In this document: positions 11,293 to 23,675 of the stretch, piece after piece
How the letters are laid out: every line of letters begins with the position of its first letter
Numbering within the stretch: the stretch's first letter is position 1
NCBI GenBank assembly: GCA_033807775.1
Contig: CM066321.1
Coordinates: 254,994,422 to 255,058,421 of the forward strand
DNA length: 64,000 nucleotides
Source: Saussurea involucrata
Lineage: Eukaryota > Streptophyta > Magnoliopsida > Asterales > Asteraceae
Direction: 5' to 3'
Made by a program: the position numbers and the translations under genes
Notes under the pieces: model-generated
Seen by the model: only the letters and a program-made list of their open reading frames with translations
What the model was told of the DNA's origin: nothing
The model's database searches: none

Positions 11293-13194
11293 TCAAGTGT
11301 TACTAGCGTTAACAGGTTTGCTTGCAAAGAGGTGGGGATACTTTTTTAACATGTAATCCTCCCGCTCCCAAGTATATTCAGGCCCACACCTTGTGTTCCA
11401 ATGGACTTTTACTATCGGGATTTTGCTTTTCTTAAGACGCTTGACTTCCCTATCGAGTATTTCCATTGGTTCCTCTACGATGTGCAGTTTATTGTTGATT
11501 GGGACTTCTTCCAAGGGCACGGTTACTGCTTCGTCAGCTAAACACTTCTTTAGGTTCAACACGTGAAACGTGTTGTGGATAGCACTTAGCTCCATTGGCA
11601 ATTCCAGCTTATAAGCTACCGGTCCAATTCTTTCCGTGATCTTAAATGGTCCAACATACCTTGGACTCAACTTTCCTCTTTTCCCAAAACGAATTGTTCC
11701 CTTCCAAGGGGATACTTTTAAAAAGACTCTATCACCAATTTTGAATTCTAGAGGCTTTCTTCGATTGTCCGCATAGCTCTTCTGACGATCTTGAGCTGCT
11801 TTAAGCCTATCTCTGATAACTGCAATCTTGTCGGTGGTTTCTTGTACAATATTCGGACTAGATAGCTGACTATCTCCTATTTCCAACCAACAAAGAGGTG
11901 ATCGACACTTGCGTCCATATAGAGCTTCATATGGCGTACACTTGATACTAGTGTGATAGCTATTGTTGTAGGAAAACTCAACTAATGGCAAATGGTTATC
12001 CCAACTTCCTCCAAAATCTATTACACATGCCCGAAGCATGTCCTCCAACGTCTGAATGGTCCGTTCACTCTGACCATCCGTTTGAGGATGATAAGTCGTG
12101 CTTAAGTTCAACTGAGTACCCAACGCTTTTTGGAGTGATTGCCAAAATCGAGATGTAAAACGACTATCTCTATCCGATATAATGGAAATTGGAACTCCAT
12201 GCCGCGTAACGATCTCCTTGATGTAGATTTGGGCAAGCTTTTCCATCTTATAATCTTCCCGAATAGGTATGAAATGTGCAGACTTCGTAAATCGATCTAC
12301 TATAACCCAAATTGTGTCATGCCCCTTGGCAGTTCTCGGGAGTTTGGTTATGAAATCCATAGTGATTTGTTCCCATTTCCACTGGGGAATTTCCGGTTGT
12401 TGCAACAGTCCCGATGGCTTTTGATATACAGCCTTGACCTTTGCACACGTTATGCATTTTCCTACATATATGGCAATATCCTTCTTCATTCCTCGCCACC
12501 ATAAGTATTCCCTTAAATCCTTGTACATCTTATCCGCTCCTGGGTGAATTGAATACTTCGATTTATGAGCCTCCTCAAAAATCATTTCCCGTAGGTTGTC
12601 AGCCTTTGGGATACACACTCTGCCCTTAAAGTAACGTATTCCATCAATCTTAGTTTCAAAACTAGACTCTAAACCATGAAGAGTCTCTTCCTTCAGGTTT
12701 TCAGATTTCAATGCTTTGATCTGAGCTTCAAAAATTCGGGTTTTCAAACTTGTTTGAATCAGTGCTCCTAACGCTCGGACTCGTGAAGGTTTTACCCTTT
12801 CTTTCCTACTCAAGGCATCGGCTACCACATTTGCCTTACCTGGGTGGTAACGTATCTCACAATCGTAATCGCTGAGAAGTTCTACCCATCTTCTTTGCCT
12901 CATGTTCAGCATCTTTTGATCAAAGATGTGTTGAAGACTTTTATGATCGGTGAAAATAGTACACTTGGTACCATATAGGTAATGTCTCCATATTTTCAAA
13001 GCGAATACCACAGCTCCGAGTTCCAAATCGTGCGTGGTGTAGTTCTTCTCATGAATTTTTAATTGTCTCGAGGCGTAAGCTATCACCTTATCATTTTGCA
13101 TCAATACGCAACCTAATCCTTGATGTGATGCGTCACAATATACTACAAAATTCTCCGTTCCTTCCGGTAAAGCTAAAATCGGTGCATTGCACAA
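11293..13194 (-). pseudogene. E pol: RNase H, integrase, chromodomain-like tail
   Basis: This is a 633-codon open stretch. It starts in RNase H (VYCDASHQGLGCVL). Then comes the HHCC zinc-binding domain of integrase (HPGADKMYKDL...CITCAKVK) and the DDE core with MDFITKLPR, SDRDSRFTSRFW and TDGQSERTIQ. It ends with a chromodomain-like tail (EEPMEILDREVKRL ... WNTRCGPEYTWERED) typical of Tekay/Del-type chromoviruses, where it is thought to steer integration to heterochromatin. It is continuous in frame with the RT ORF upstream, separated only by two TAA codons (13219-13221 and 13225-13227). Confidence 0.88.
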
Positions 13195-13224
13195 CTTTTT
13201 CTTCAGAAGTTGAAATGCTTATTC

Positions 13225-14682
13225 TTATGGAATTCCCCAAACGAATTCCTTCTCCTTTTGGGTTAACGTGGTAAGGGGTTTAGCGATCTTAGAGAAATTC
13301 TCGATAAAACGTCGATAATACCCTGCCAAGCCTAGAAATTGGCGAATTTCCGTTGGAGTCCTTGGGGCTTCCCATTTCTTAATGGCTTCCACTTTGGCCG
13401 GGTCCACGTGAATCCCTTTCTCTCCGATTACGTGACCTAAGAAATGTACCTCCCGAATCCAAAATTCGCACTTAGAGAATTTGGCATATAGCTTCTGCTC
13501 CTTGAGAAGTTCTAAAATCACTTTTAGATGCTGCTCGTGATCCTTCTTACTCTGAGAATAGATTAGTATATCATCGATGAACACAATCACAAACTTATCA
13601 AGGTATGGCCTACATACTCTATTCATTAGATCCATAAACACAGCTGGCGCGTTCGTCAAACCAAATAGCATAACTAAAAACTCGTAGTGTCCATAGCGAG
13701 TTCTAAAAGCTGTTTTAGGAATATCTTCCTCTCGGACTCTCAACTGATGATATCCCGATCGAAGATCAATCTTAGAGAAGTAAGTTGCACCTTGCAACTG
13801 GTCGAACAAATCGTCTATTCGAGGGAGGGGATATCGGTTCTTGATTGTCAACTTATTTAGCTCCCTATAATCGATACACATTCGAAACGATCCATCCTTC
13901 TTATTGACGAAGAGAATCGGGGCTCCCCAGGGTGATGAACTTGGTCGAATGAATCCTTTATCCAAAAGTTCTTGAAGTTGATTCGATAACTCTTGCATTT
14001 CCGCAGGTGCTAAGCGATACGGGGCCTTAGCTACGGGCGCCGCTCCGGGTACAAGATCAATCTGAAATTCGACTTGTCTAAACGGTGGAAGTCCAGGAAA
14101 ATCGTCTGGAAATACTTCTGGGTGATCCTTCACCACAGGAATATCCTGGACTCGCCTCTCCCCAGACTTCTTCTCAATTACTTGCGCCAAGAACGCAACA
14201 TACTTCTTCCTCAAATACTTATGGACCTTCATACATGATACTATCTTCAGATTCCTTCCAACTCTATCTCCTTGAACGACTAGGGTTTCTCCGCCTTGTA
14301 ATGGTAACCTAACCGTCTTTTCAAAACAACTAACCTCTGCTCGGTGCTTAGTTAGCCAATCCATGCCTATTACTACATCAAAACTCCCCAATTCAATTGG
14401 AATAAGATCAACACTAAACAGTTTATCCGCTAAATTCAAAGTACAACCTAAGATTACATCCTTAGCTTCTAATTCAAATCCATTAGCAACCTCAACAATA
14501 TAAGCATTCGGCATTTTCTTAGATTCTAGATTGATCAAAGGCCTAAAATCTAACGAAACAAAACTCTTATCGGCACCAGTGTCGAATAATACGGATGCAT
14601 AATAATCGTTTAGAAGAAACGTACCTGTCACTACATTAGGGTCTCGACGTGCTTCTTCTGCTCCTAAAACAAATGCCCGTCC
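13225..14682 (-). pseudogene. E pol: aspartic protease and reverse transcriptase
   Basis: Gypsy protease with FDTGADKSFVS is followed by RT with YRELNKLTIKNRYPLPRIDDL and the active-site box VFIDDILIYS, here F instead of Y before DD as is common in this lineage. The upper limit is set by a TGA at 14683-14685 in the same frame; the sense CGA seen in relatives would explain it. The lower limit is the first of two TAA codons at the RT/RNase H junction. Catalytic residues look intact within the piece. Confidence 0.88.
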
Positions 14683-14685
14683 TCA

Positions 14686-15986
14686 AGCTTGTCCTCCTTG
14701 GTTTCCCTGATTGACTTGTCTTGCTTGATACCCAACGTTGTTATTGATTGGTCCCCTTCTCAGCCTTGGGCACACGTTTCGGAAGTGATCTGGACTTCCG
14801 CACTCATAGCATACCCTTCCTTCCTTCTTTCACATTCTTCACCGTCTTACAAAATCGGGCTAAATGACCTTTTTGCTTACAGATGCTACAGATGAGACAG
14901 GCTCCCTCGTGATGTGAACCACATTGGTTACACTTTGGTTGAGGCCTATTGTAACGTCCTACTTCCTTAGCATTCATCCCAAAGTTCCATACTACTTTCT
15001 TATTCCTGCTCCCGATAACATTAAGATAAAACTTCATTCCTATTTTTAGATAATGCCGCAAATACCAAAATTTTGAGGTTCTTCCTACATCAATACTAAA
15101 GTTTTTAGATCTAATACCACCAATCACTTATAATTACCCAAAATACTTAGTTCATAATAACCACAAGAAAATGTTTTCCTTTGAACCCAAAAGTCTTATC
15201 CAAAGCTGCCAAACTATCAATCATCCTATTCAAAACCATTCCAAATACACAACTATCAAGATCATCAACACAAGCATAGCTAGCACTACTCCTCTAAATC
15301 TTCCACCGTCCATGTCAATATCCACCCCGATACAATTCAATCGAAACCCACAACACCAATAGCGTCAATAGCATCACTACTACCATGCTCATTATCTCGG
15401 CTCGTAAAGCTACCCTCCGAGCTATTTTCGCTCCATTTAGGGCATCGGACGACATGTTGGTTAAAAGGTGACTTAATTCCACTAGCTCGGTTATCACTTG
15501 ACTCTGATGACTGACTCTTGTTTGACATCCGTGCAAGTCCATTGTCACGGCCCTAAGGCGTTGCTCTTCGGTCCAGGTCATGCCAGGCGCTCGACTAATC
15601 GGCACTCCCTCGATCACCCATGAGGGTTCCGGTGCGTCTCGCTGATCAGACCTAAAAGACACTCGTCTAGGTATTGGCACGCTCTTCCTAGCGGTTTGCC
15701 TCGTACGTGGACCCCTAGGTGGCATTACTACCGGGATGGGTTGTGGAGGATCCACAGTCGGAGGCATCCTTGGCCCATCATATGGGTCTCGTTCCTTGTC
15801 AGACGTACGCTCACTTGATGGCGTGTAGGAAGGTTGTGAGCTTGATGATGATGATGACGACATAGTATTGCTGAAGTAAGAGTGTGATGAGGATGTTGAC
15901 ATAGTGATACTGAAGTAAGAGTGTATAACATTACTACCGCGCAAGATAAAGACTAAGCGTACTATACTATTGCATACTATAGGCAA
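14686..15986 (-). pseudogene. E gag remnant; capsid core not recognisable
   Basis: The N-terminal piece (15986-15315) is Ser/Pro-rich and ends in a hydrophobic stretch from a shifted frame. A second piece (15127-14804) holds the cysteine knuckle region CNQCGSHHEGACLICSICKQKGHLARFC. The Retrotrans_gag capsid core that element C shows (WWN...TWEQFKELF) is not found between them; the space is too short for it. This suggests an internal deletion. The true start codon is uncertain, with candidate Met codons around 15902-15862. Confidence 0.65.
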
Positions 15987-16244
15987 TAATTACGCTCCTA
16001 CTAGGCATACAACGTGAAGCATCAAGTGTGAAAACACACATCTTCCTAGTATATCTATTTCCGGTCTCGCATTACTCTTTCTTTAATTAAACATAGGTGA
16101 TCAGGCTTTGTTTAATTAAAGACAAATGATGCAATACCCGAATTAGTTATACTAGCAACATGTTTAGCAAATTAAATGTTCATTCCCGTTTTTGGTTATA
16201 GTTGCAGTTTTCCAAAGGAAAACCGGTATTCTCTATAACCTTTA
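15987..16244 (-). other. E 5' leader between PBS and gag
   Basis: This is non-coding and AT-rich. Nothing else is recognised. Confidence 0.5.
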
Positions 16245-16256
16245 GCTCTGATACCA
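16245..16256 (-). promoter_or_regulatory. E primer binding site
   Basis: GCTCTGATACCA on the plus strand lies four bases from the LTR that starts at 16261. Confidence 0.9.
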
Positions 16257-16260
16257 AATC

Positions 16261-19260
16261 TGTCACACCCCGCTAAAGCGGAAACACGGAATGTGCAGCT
16301 CAAGTTTCATAGCAAAAGTTACAAGATCACAACAACCATCAAAATACATTCAAAGGTCAAACCTTGTCTTTTACAATTGTTTTTACGGAAGGGAAATGAA
16401 CATAAAATTTAAAGATAGTAAAGAAAGCTTCATCACGTGTAGCCTTCCTAATCCCAACCTTAAGAACGTTCTCCTGAAAAGCATGTAAATGAGAGTGTCA
16501 ACTAATGCACTAGTTGGTGAGATCACAGGTTTAATGAGTATAACATTGTTTGCCATCACAAAATAGTTTAAATCCACACATGGGATAAAATAATACGGTT
16601 ATAAAACCACTTGTTTGCCATTGCAAAATAGTTTAGATCCACACAAGGGATAAATAAAACGGTTATCAGAACCACTTGCTCGAGGTAATCATATGTAAAA
16701 TGCTAAGTTATTGAGCCCGTTACCCGACCTATACCGACATAATTTGCCCCTACCACAACGGTGGAATCATTCCACATACGCGCATGTTCTATCACCAACA
16801 ATACGCAATACAACAATAATTATGCACTCAAACAAGCGCTACTTGTGAGTGGGGGTGTCAACCCAAATAACGTTATTCATAATTACCAACGGCTCACACT
16901 CGTGAGTTAAACGGGTAACGTATACGTGAACGGGGACTTTATACATGATAGCAAAAGAAACTCAAACTTAAAACATTTGCAATAACATAGATACCATAGA
17001 GCATAAATAAGCAAGCTTCGTGTTTTCAAGAAGACGAAATAATCGGTGTGTAAAATAGTTGTAGTAACCACATGCTTTTCACCCCAAAATATGTAAAACA
17101 TTGAAAAAGGGGCTGTGAATACTCACTTGATACGTGATAGAATCCAGGAATCTCCCACAAATACTCCGAGATGATCCTACTTCAAACCTATGAACGTAAG
17201 GTCACTAGTGAGTTCTCAATCTCGAAGGTTCGGTACTAATTATCCAAATCATCATAAAATGCCTTGTTGTGTTTTAATATTATAACGTAATAAACGTATA
17301 CATTGTCCTTCTTAGATTAAAGTTTCCACAATTTCGTCCCAATAAGTAACGAAAAGGGTTTTAAAGAACATAAACATATATAGTACATATATATGTATAA
17401 ACCGAAATTTTATCGTAACGACGATAAAATTAGGGGTCGTAAACGAAATGACAATATTTAAATGTATAAATATATAGACATAATATATATATTTATAGTC
17501 CACTATTTCATCATAAAATGATGAAATGGGATCAAGAATAAAATGCATAAATATATATAAATATATTATATATATAAACATTCCACAATTTCATAATAAA
17601 AGATGAAAAGGGATAAAGAATAAATAAAATGCATAAATAAAAGACATAAATAAATTGCATAAATAAAAGATATACTTATATACTCCACTATTTCATCATG
17701 AAATGATGAAATGGGATTAGAAATAGTCCTTATAATAAATAATAAATTGTCCTTTACTGTCCAGAATTTGATGTCACTTTGTGTCCAACTTTGGGTAACT
17801 TCCAGGTATAACTAAATCATGAAATTTTATGTCCATTAAGTTCAATGAGTTAGGAAACTTTTGGCATTAGTTTCGTAATTTTTGAAGGAGTATAAGTACA
17901 TGAAATAATAGACGACGTAAAATCCGACAGAATACTTTGCTGTTTGATAAATGAAATCTTTGAGTTTTTGAATGAAACCACTTGGGTTTGAATCTTAACA
18001 CACAAAAATGAATTCCAGAAAACGAATCACTCCATTTGGAGTTAAAATGAGTGAGATATTACTCTTTGAAGTGAGGTGTAATTTCTGGCAGCAAGCTGTC
18101 CAATCAACACCTTGTGCATGTGCACCCAACTAGACTTTTAAACCAAAATTCTTATTCTTTTGCATGCAAAATCCGATTTGACTCTCATCCATACAAATAT
18201 TTTCAGTTCCCAAACATATTTATGATCCATTTAAAATGCATGCAAAACAACCATCAACTCAAGCTTTGAATACTTTTTGTAAAAGACCCAATATTGAAGA
18301 TTGTTGATGTTCTTGCCAAGAACATCAACATGCAACCAAAAATTCAGTATTTTGAGCTCATGCATGTGGGTTTAAATGTGTTTTTAGTGGTTTTCAAAGA
18401 TACATTCATAAGACTCTTGAACAAAAATGATGGATCTTTCAAGATTACTACATGCATGTGTTTAAAATGTTCATCTTTGATCTTAACTTTGGTTTGATTT
18501 TGGTTTCGCCATCTTTTACTAACAAAAGATGTTATGATGGTAAATCTACAAACATTAAGACCCATAAAGATGATTTTAAAAGATGTGAAGAAAGTGTAAC
18601 AAAAAGATGAAGATCATACTTTTAAAAATGCAAGAATATGAAAAAGACTTAAAAGAATGTGTGTGGATTTTACCCAACACACTTATGTTTACCTTAGATT
18701 GCCTTGGACTCTTGTAGTATAAGAGTTTGGGGGCTGGAGTTGTGATGAAGGTTTGAAGGTTTGAAGATGAAGATATGAAGATTTGAAGGTGGAGAGAGAG
18801 AGAGGGATGATACTTGAGAGAAAATGCAAGTAAAAGAAATGATTCAAAAATGAAATGTAAGGTTTATTTTATAGAAATAGGGAGAGAGGGGGGGGGTTTA
18901 TTAATAAAAAAAATATAAATACTAAAGATAAATGTTGTATTATTGGTTAGATATAAAAATACTTGTATTCTCCTAAACTTAAAATACCAAGTAATTATAA
19001 AACAAAGTACTTTCATATATAATATGATTGAAATATATAAATTATCAATTACATAAATACTTGTAGTATATAAATATTTTAGGTTGACATTTTATGAGAT
19101 TTATGGATAATTTCCTAATTTAAGGATTTCTTAGGCAAAATTTCTCAATTTTTCCTATTGTACCGGGTTTACTGCTACAATTGCACTGTGTAAACTATGC
19201 CATAAAAATGAGGTATCCAAAACAGTTCTAACCTGAGATGTGAATTTGACAGTTGTCACA
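16261..19260 (-). repeat. E 5' LTR (3000 bp)
   Basis: It has the same termini as the left LTR and near-identical sequence, shorter by the 26-bp deletion near 17940 and a shorter G run near 18890. It ends GTTGTCACA but is followed by foreign sequence rather than the TSD. Confidence 0.92.
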
Positions 19261-20115
19261 AATTCCCAAACAATTCCCGATGAACAAGAACATCCCCACC
19301 GATCATGCAAAAGGCTACAACCACTGCCGACCTCTTTCAAAAAGGCTTCTGAAATATGCAACGAACAAAACCCTTAAGCAAGAGTATATACGCGATCACA
19401 GGACTCCAGAACCGAGCCCTGTGACACCCCCCGCGTTTAGGTGTCCCCTTAGGAACAATAGTTGTAGAACCCCTCTCTACAAAATCGAAGAAGAAGAAAC
19501 TGGCAAAACATTTGGAAATCCAACGAAGTTTTATGGCCAAACGTGACGAGCTCATGGGAAAGAGATCTTCTTCTAAAACCTCTGCCTCTACCCCAAAAAC
19601 AAAGAAGAGGAAAACTGAAGAAGGCACCTCTACAAACATTGCAGAAGATCAACCTTCACCTCCTCGTGCCACAGAAGTTGGCTCCTCTGCTCCTCCCTCT
19701 TCTCCAAAACAGAAGAAGAAAAGAAAATCGAAAACCACAGAGGAAGGGGCACCAAAACCAAAGAGGAGGAAGACCAAAAAGAAGCTTGATAAATTGGTTA
19801 CCATCGCAGAAGAGGCAGCTGCAGAAATGGTTGAAGAAGAGGTCGCAGGAACCCGGGTCGAAGATACTGCAGAAGAAGAAACTGCAGAAGTCGAAGTTGC
19901 AGAAGAGGGATATCAATCACCTTATGAATCCCCAGATCGATTCGCTCATCAAGGCAGCTTGAATGATTTTCTTCAACACCCTGAAATTGCCAACACCCTA
20001 AATACAGCTGGGTGGACGGCATAACCACTTGACCACCACACCTCAGAAGAACAAGACTTCTCTATCTCTGGAATTGACACCAATCTGCAAGAAGATGATC
20101 AAACCCCCAGAGATC
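19261..20115 (+). pseudogene. Diverged A-family aORF fragment carried in the E 5' flank
   Basis: The plus strand encodes a segment clearly homologous to the middle of the A aORF (22500-21700, minus). The shared block is YIRDHRTPEPSPVTPP against YIHDHRTLEPSPVTPP, followed by the Lys-rich KKKRKSKTTEEGAPKPKRRK-like segment and a block ending NTLNTAGWTA against KSLDTSGWTA. A frameshift near 19430 and a stop near 20022 break it. It is too diverged to be a copy of the local A aORF, so it comes from another family member. It runs opposite to E and A. Confidence 0.85.
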
Positions 20116-20329
20116 AATTACATAAATACTTGTAGTATATAAATATTTTAGGTTGGCATTTTATGAGATTTATGGATAATTTCCTAATTTAAGGATTTCT
20201 TAGGCAAAATTTCTCAATTTTTCCTATTGTACCGGGTTTACTGCTACAATTGCACTGTGTAAACTATGCCATAAAAATGAGGTATCCAAAACAGTTCTAA
20301 CCTGAGATGTGAATTTGACAGTTGTCACA
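20116..20329 (-). repeat. E LTR terminal fragment (214 bp)
   Basis: It is near-identical to the last 214 plus-strand bases of the E LTRs (compare 11045-11258). It ends GTTGTCACA and is directly followed by the TSD GTGGC. It carries the TTGGCAT variant of the left LTR where the right LTR has TTGACAT. Confidence 0.92.
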
Positions 20330-20334
20330 GTGGC
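20330..20334. repeat. E target-site duplication, right copy (GTGGC)
   Basis: It matches 8223-8227 exactly. Confidence 0.9.
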
Positions 20335-23300
20335 CCCTGCAGCTATCATTTTAGCGCAGAGGTCATCACATATTCCGAGCAGATAGGCAACCTCTACTTC
20401 CGTGTTGAACCGTAGCTTCCCCACGCTTACCTGAAAGTCTTTCACGTAGTTGGCATTGGCGGTGGTGGAAGCCTTGATGAACTCTGATATCTCATTGAGT
20501 ATCCCCTAACAATGTTCTGTAATCTGAGCTCTACTCATATAGTCGGAGGGCTTCATAGCCTGAGTCTCTCTGGTGGTATATTCTTGGACTTTCTCTAGGG
20601 CCTTCTTGAGATCTTCTGGTGTAAGGCCCGTAGAAGCAGGGGTTTTTGCCGTCTTTAGTTGCTCGATGAGTTCTTTAACAGAGGCTTCAAGTGCAGATGT
20701 TGAAGCCTTTTCAGGAACAGAGGCAGCAGTAGCAGCAGAGGTTGTTGCAGTGGTTTTCATCTGGGCGCTGGCAGTTTTCACCTCTATTCACAGGTTGTCA
20801 ACTTTGGTGGTCAGATTGGTTAGTGCCCTTAAGGTTGATTCTACGAAAGAGTCATAAGACCTTTTCTACTCTTTCAACAAGTTGGTAATAGAGGTGACAA
20901 GGGTTTGGAACTCACCCTTGCGACATATGAACCAGGTGTAACCTCTGGCGGAACACATTCTTCCCCAGAGTGTGTCTTAGTTCCTGAGACGCCTTCTTTC
21001 ACTCCTGTTTGGACGTTGAGAGTGGAAGGACATCCCTTTGATCCTAGAGCGGAGGCTTTTTGGGCCTCAGACTCTACGAAGGTTCTGTCAGAGACCTGAT
21101 GCCGATCCACTTCAGAGGTGGGGACAACAGTATCTCCGAGTTTGCTCGGGGACTTGTCTAGAGTCCCTTCGCCAATGTGCTCTCTAGGCTCCTCTAAAGA
21201 GCCGATGGGTCCTAGGTGTGTGCGTGTGGCAGAGGAAACAAATTCCTCTACGGGGATTTCAGATGTGATGTGGGGCAATTGACCACGAATGAGTGGTGAG
21301 TCCTTTTGAGAGGACTCTCTCTGAATAGTTTCCCCAGATATTAATGGCACAGAGGAAGAAAGAGGTTCCTCTGTCCGATTTGCAGGGGTTGGGGTCAAGC
21401 TGTGCTGCTCTTTTTCAATGACTCCTTCTGCCACTAGACTGGCGGAGTCAGAAGTGCGGGTTGCACTGGAGGGGGTTGAGGTTGTGTGCCTCTACTCTCT
21501 TCGGCATCTTTTCTTGCTTCCTCCTTTGTCATGGACTCTAAGACAGGGGATTCTAATTTGGATACTATGTCTACCCAAGTTTCCTCTGTCTCTACCATCT
21601 CCTCTGTGTTGTCATGGTGGGAGTCGTAGCTCGGAGGAGAGGCGAATAGGTCTGAGTTCATCCTGCCAGAAGGTGTGTCTGCTTGAATATCAGCAGGGGT
21701 TCTGTCACTTACCTCCAGATCGGAGTCAACCTCTGGGACTATGACGTTAGGGTTTGTGGTGTTCCAATCTGTAAGGGCTTCTGCGGTCCAACCAGAGGTA
21801 TCCAAGGATTTGGCTATGTCAGGTCGCTCATGGAAGGCAGAGAAGTCAGCCTGCTCTGCGTAGTGAATGGGAGTGGGGGATTGCAGAGGTTGTTCAGGGA
21901 CTTCTTCTTCCGCGACTACTTCCTCTGCGATGCTCTGCAGAGGAGTTTTGGGCTTCTTTGCATTCTTCTTCTTCGGTTTTAGGGCTCCCTCCTCAGAAGA
22001 TTTTGTCTTCCTTTTCTTCTTATCTTTTAGAGGAGGGGGTGCAGAGGAAGCAACCACTGTTGTTTGTGGTTGTTGTTGAGAGGTCTTTGCAGCGGTACCC
22101 TCTGATGGTTTCTTGGCTCTGGGAGCCTTCTTTGTTTTGGAGGGGGTGGCGGCTTTGCTTTTGGAAGCAGAGGATATCATCTTTCTCCTCTGGAGTCGAA
22201 TCTTCTCCAGTTTATGTTCATGCTTGGCCACTTCTTCTGCCCATTCCTCTGCGCTCATCCTCTCAACTAATATGGCTCCTACAGGGGCTCCTAAACGCGG
22301 GGGTGTCACAGGACTCGGTTCTAGAGTTCTGTGATCGTGTATATAAGCTAATTTAAGTTCTTCGTCTCTGGCATATGTCAGAAGCTTGGATGGTAGAGGT
22401 CGGCAGAACTGATACCCGTCTGCATGCTGTGTAGGGGCCATTTTGGCCATAGGGTAGGTTTTTACAATGGGCCCTTCCATTGGCCAATCATTAAGAATCA
22501 GCAGAGGTTCCAAGATGACTCCAATGGTCATCTGGAACTGTAAGGCAGGGAGTTCTTTGGCTTTGTTGCCCTTGGCCTTCTGTGTGGAGATGCGGTGGTC
22601 GATGGTATTTACAAGCTCTTGCATCATAAGGGCAGCAAAATCAAAGAGCAAATTATAGTACACCCCGTACATGATTGCAAGGATTTGATGAGAGGTTTGG
22701 TCAGGGCTGCCTACTTTGCATGTTAGGCATCTGCTCAGGATGGAATATAGGGTGTTCCACAGAGGGGGAAAACGGTTTCTTCTGAAGTCGTTCCTTTTGT
22801 TTAGGCGGGTGTTGTAGCCTAGCATCTCTGCGAAATCACAGAGCTCTCTGTCTGTTGAGATCTTAGCGTATTCTTTTATGCCCAATACACCTCTGGTAGG
22901 TAGGTTGAATTCTATAGATAGCATAGTTCTGTTGAACTTCAGCTCTATGTTTTCGGATCTATCTGGTTTGGAGTCATAGCCCATTATTTGCCTCTCTTCT
23001 TCATTGTAGTAGCAGCTCTGCCAGAACTGGTTCAGGTACCTGGCAGGGATCCTTGTGACATTTTTGGTAAGCAGGGTATTCAGAGGATGGTTTTCCAGGA
23101 TATTCAATAGTACGGCATGTTCATCCCCAAAAGCTGTTCTTGAGGGAACTAGGTAATGATTATTGGGTTTTAGGGGTAGTGAGTTTTCAAAATGGTCATT
23201 AGCTAAGAAAAACTGTAGGTGTGTGGACGGAGTAAAATCCACAGATTCACCTTGTTCTTGTTCTTGAGTTCTAGCCCTGGATTGGTGTTGAGAGTGCTCA

Positions 23301-23344
23301 GAATGAGCAGGGGTGTTCGCCGGAGAGTTTCTGGTGGAAGCCAT
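20330..23344 (-). pseudogene. A aORF, N-terminal and middle part
   Basis: The best start is the ATG at 23344 (MASTRNSPANTPAHSEHS); codons further upstream lie in the LTR of F. The first 640 residues stay open to 21434. They include a folded domain around FWQSCYYNEEERQIMG ... DFAEMLGYNTRLNKRNDF ... QILAIMYGVYYNLLFDF, then a Lys/Ala/Pro-rich nuclear-signal-like segment and acidic stretches. Later pieces (21434-20874, 20781-20506) follow a frameshift and stops. The last piece runs in frame into 8227 once E and one TSD are removed. Total aORF length was about 4.7 kb. Homologous blocks occur in the B and F aORFs. Function unknown. Confidence 0.78.
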
Positions 23345-23375
23345 GGAAGATTTCTTGCAGAAATGGAGTAGAAAA

Positions 23376-23380
23376 TTAGA
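23376..23380. repeat. F target-site duplication, left copy (TTAGA)
   Basis: It is identical to 30646-30650. Confidence 0.93.
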
Positions 23381-23661
23381 TGTTAGGGCAGGTTTTATAG
23401 TTGATTTAAAGTTCAAGGGTTGAACTGCATTTGTTTAAATTAGAGCTTATTAGTGAACGGGCCGTGGGCTTGTTAACCACGGGCCCATTGTATTTAATGT
23501 AAGATTAGCTTGGAAAAACAAGCTAATCATCTCTTTAGCTTTCTATTCGTATTGTAAACATTCTCTCTGAAAGTTAATGAAAGGGATGACAGTTGGAAAT
23601 CATTGTTCTTATTGATTCATATTACTGATTTCTTATTTGTTGCACAGATATGGTTCTATCA
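23381..23661 (+). repeat. F 5' LTR (281 bp)
   Basis: It starts TGTTAGGGCAGG and ends GGTTCTATCA, and is followed by a PBS. It has the same length as the 3' LTR. Confidence 0.95.
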
Positions 23662-23663
23662 AT

Positions 23664-23675
23664 TGGTATCAGAGC
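23664..23675 (+). promoter_or_regulatory. F primer binding site
   Basis: TGGTATCAGAGC lies two bases after the LTR end. Confidence 0.95.

Larger units (their letters stand above)
8228..20329 (-). mobile_element. Element E: Gypsy chromovirus with 3-kb LTRs and a chimeric 5' flank
   Basis: Full LTRs at 8228-11258 and 16261-19260 flank gag remnants, PR-RT and RNase H-integrase-chromodomain on the minus strand. Beyond the right LTR lie 855 bp of foreign aORF sequence in plus orientation and then the first 214 bp of another LTR copy (20329-20116), ending at the GTGGC TSD. LTRs look more than 99 percent identical by eye apart from a 26-bp deletion and G-run length, so the insertion is young although the ORFs are broken. 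Confidence 0.9.

Noticed and set aside
19253..19265. Right border of E at 19260
   Set aside because: The next five bases (AATTC) do not match the left TSD; the matching GTGGC is at 20330 after a further LTR fragment.
19512..20028. A Lys/Glu-rich 170-codon plus-strand ORF that looks like a nuclear protein gene
   Set aside because: It aligns with the low-complexity middle of the A aORF and starts inside it; it is an aORF fragment, not a host gene.
23345..23416. Upstream start codon of the A aORF at 23416
   Set aside because: That codon lies in the LTR of F, which was inserted later; the original start is 23344.
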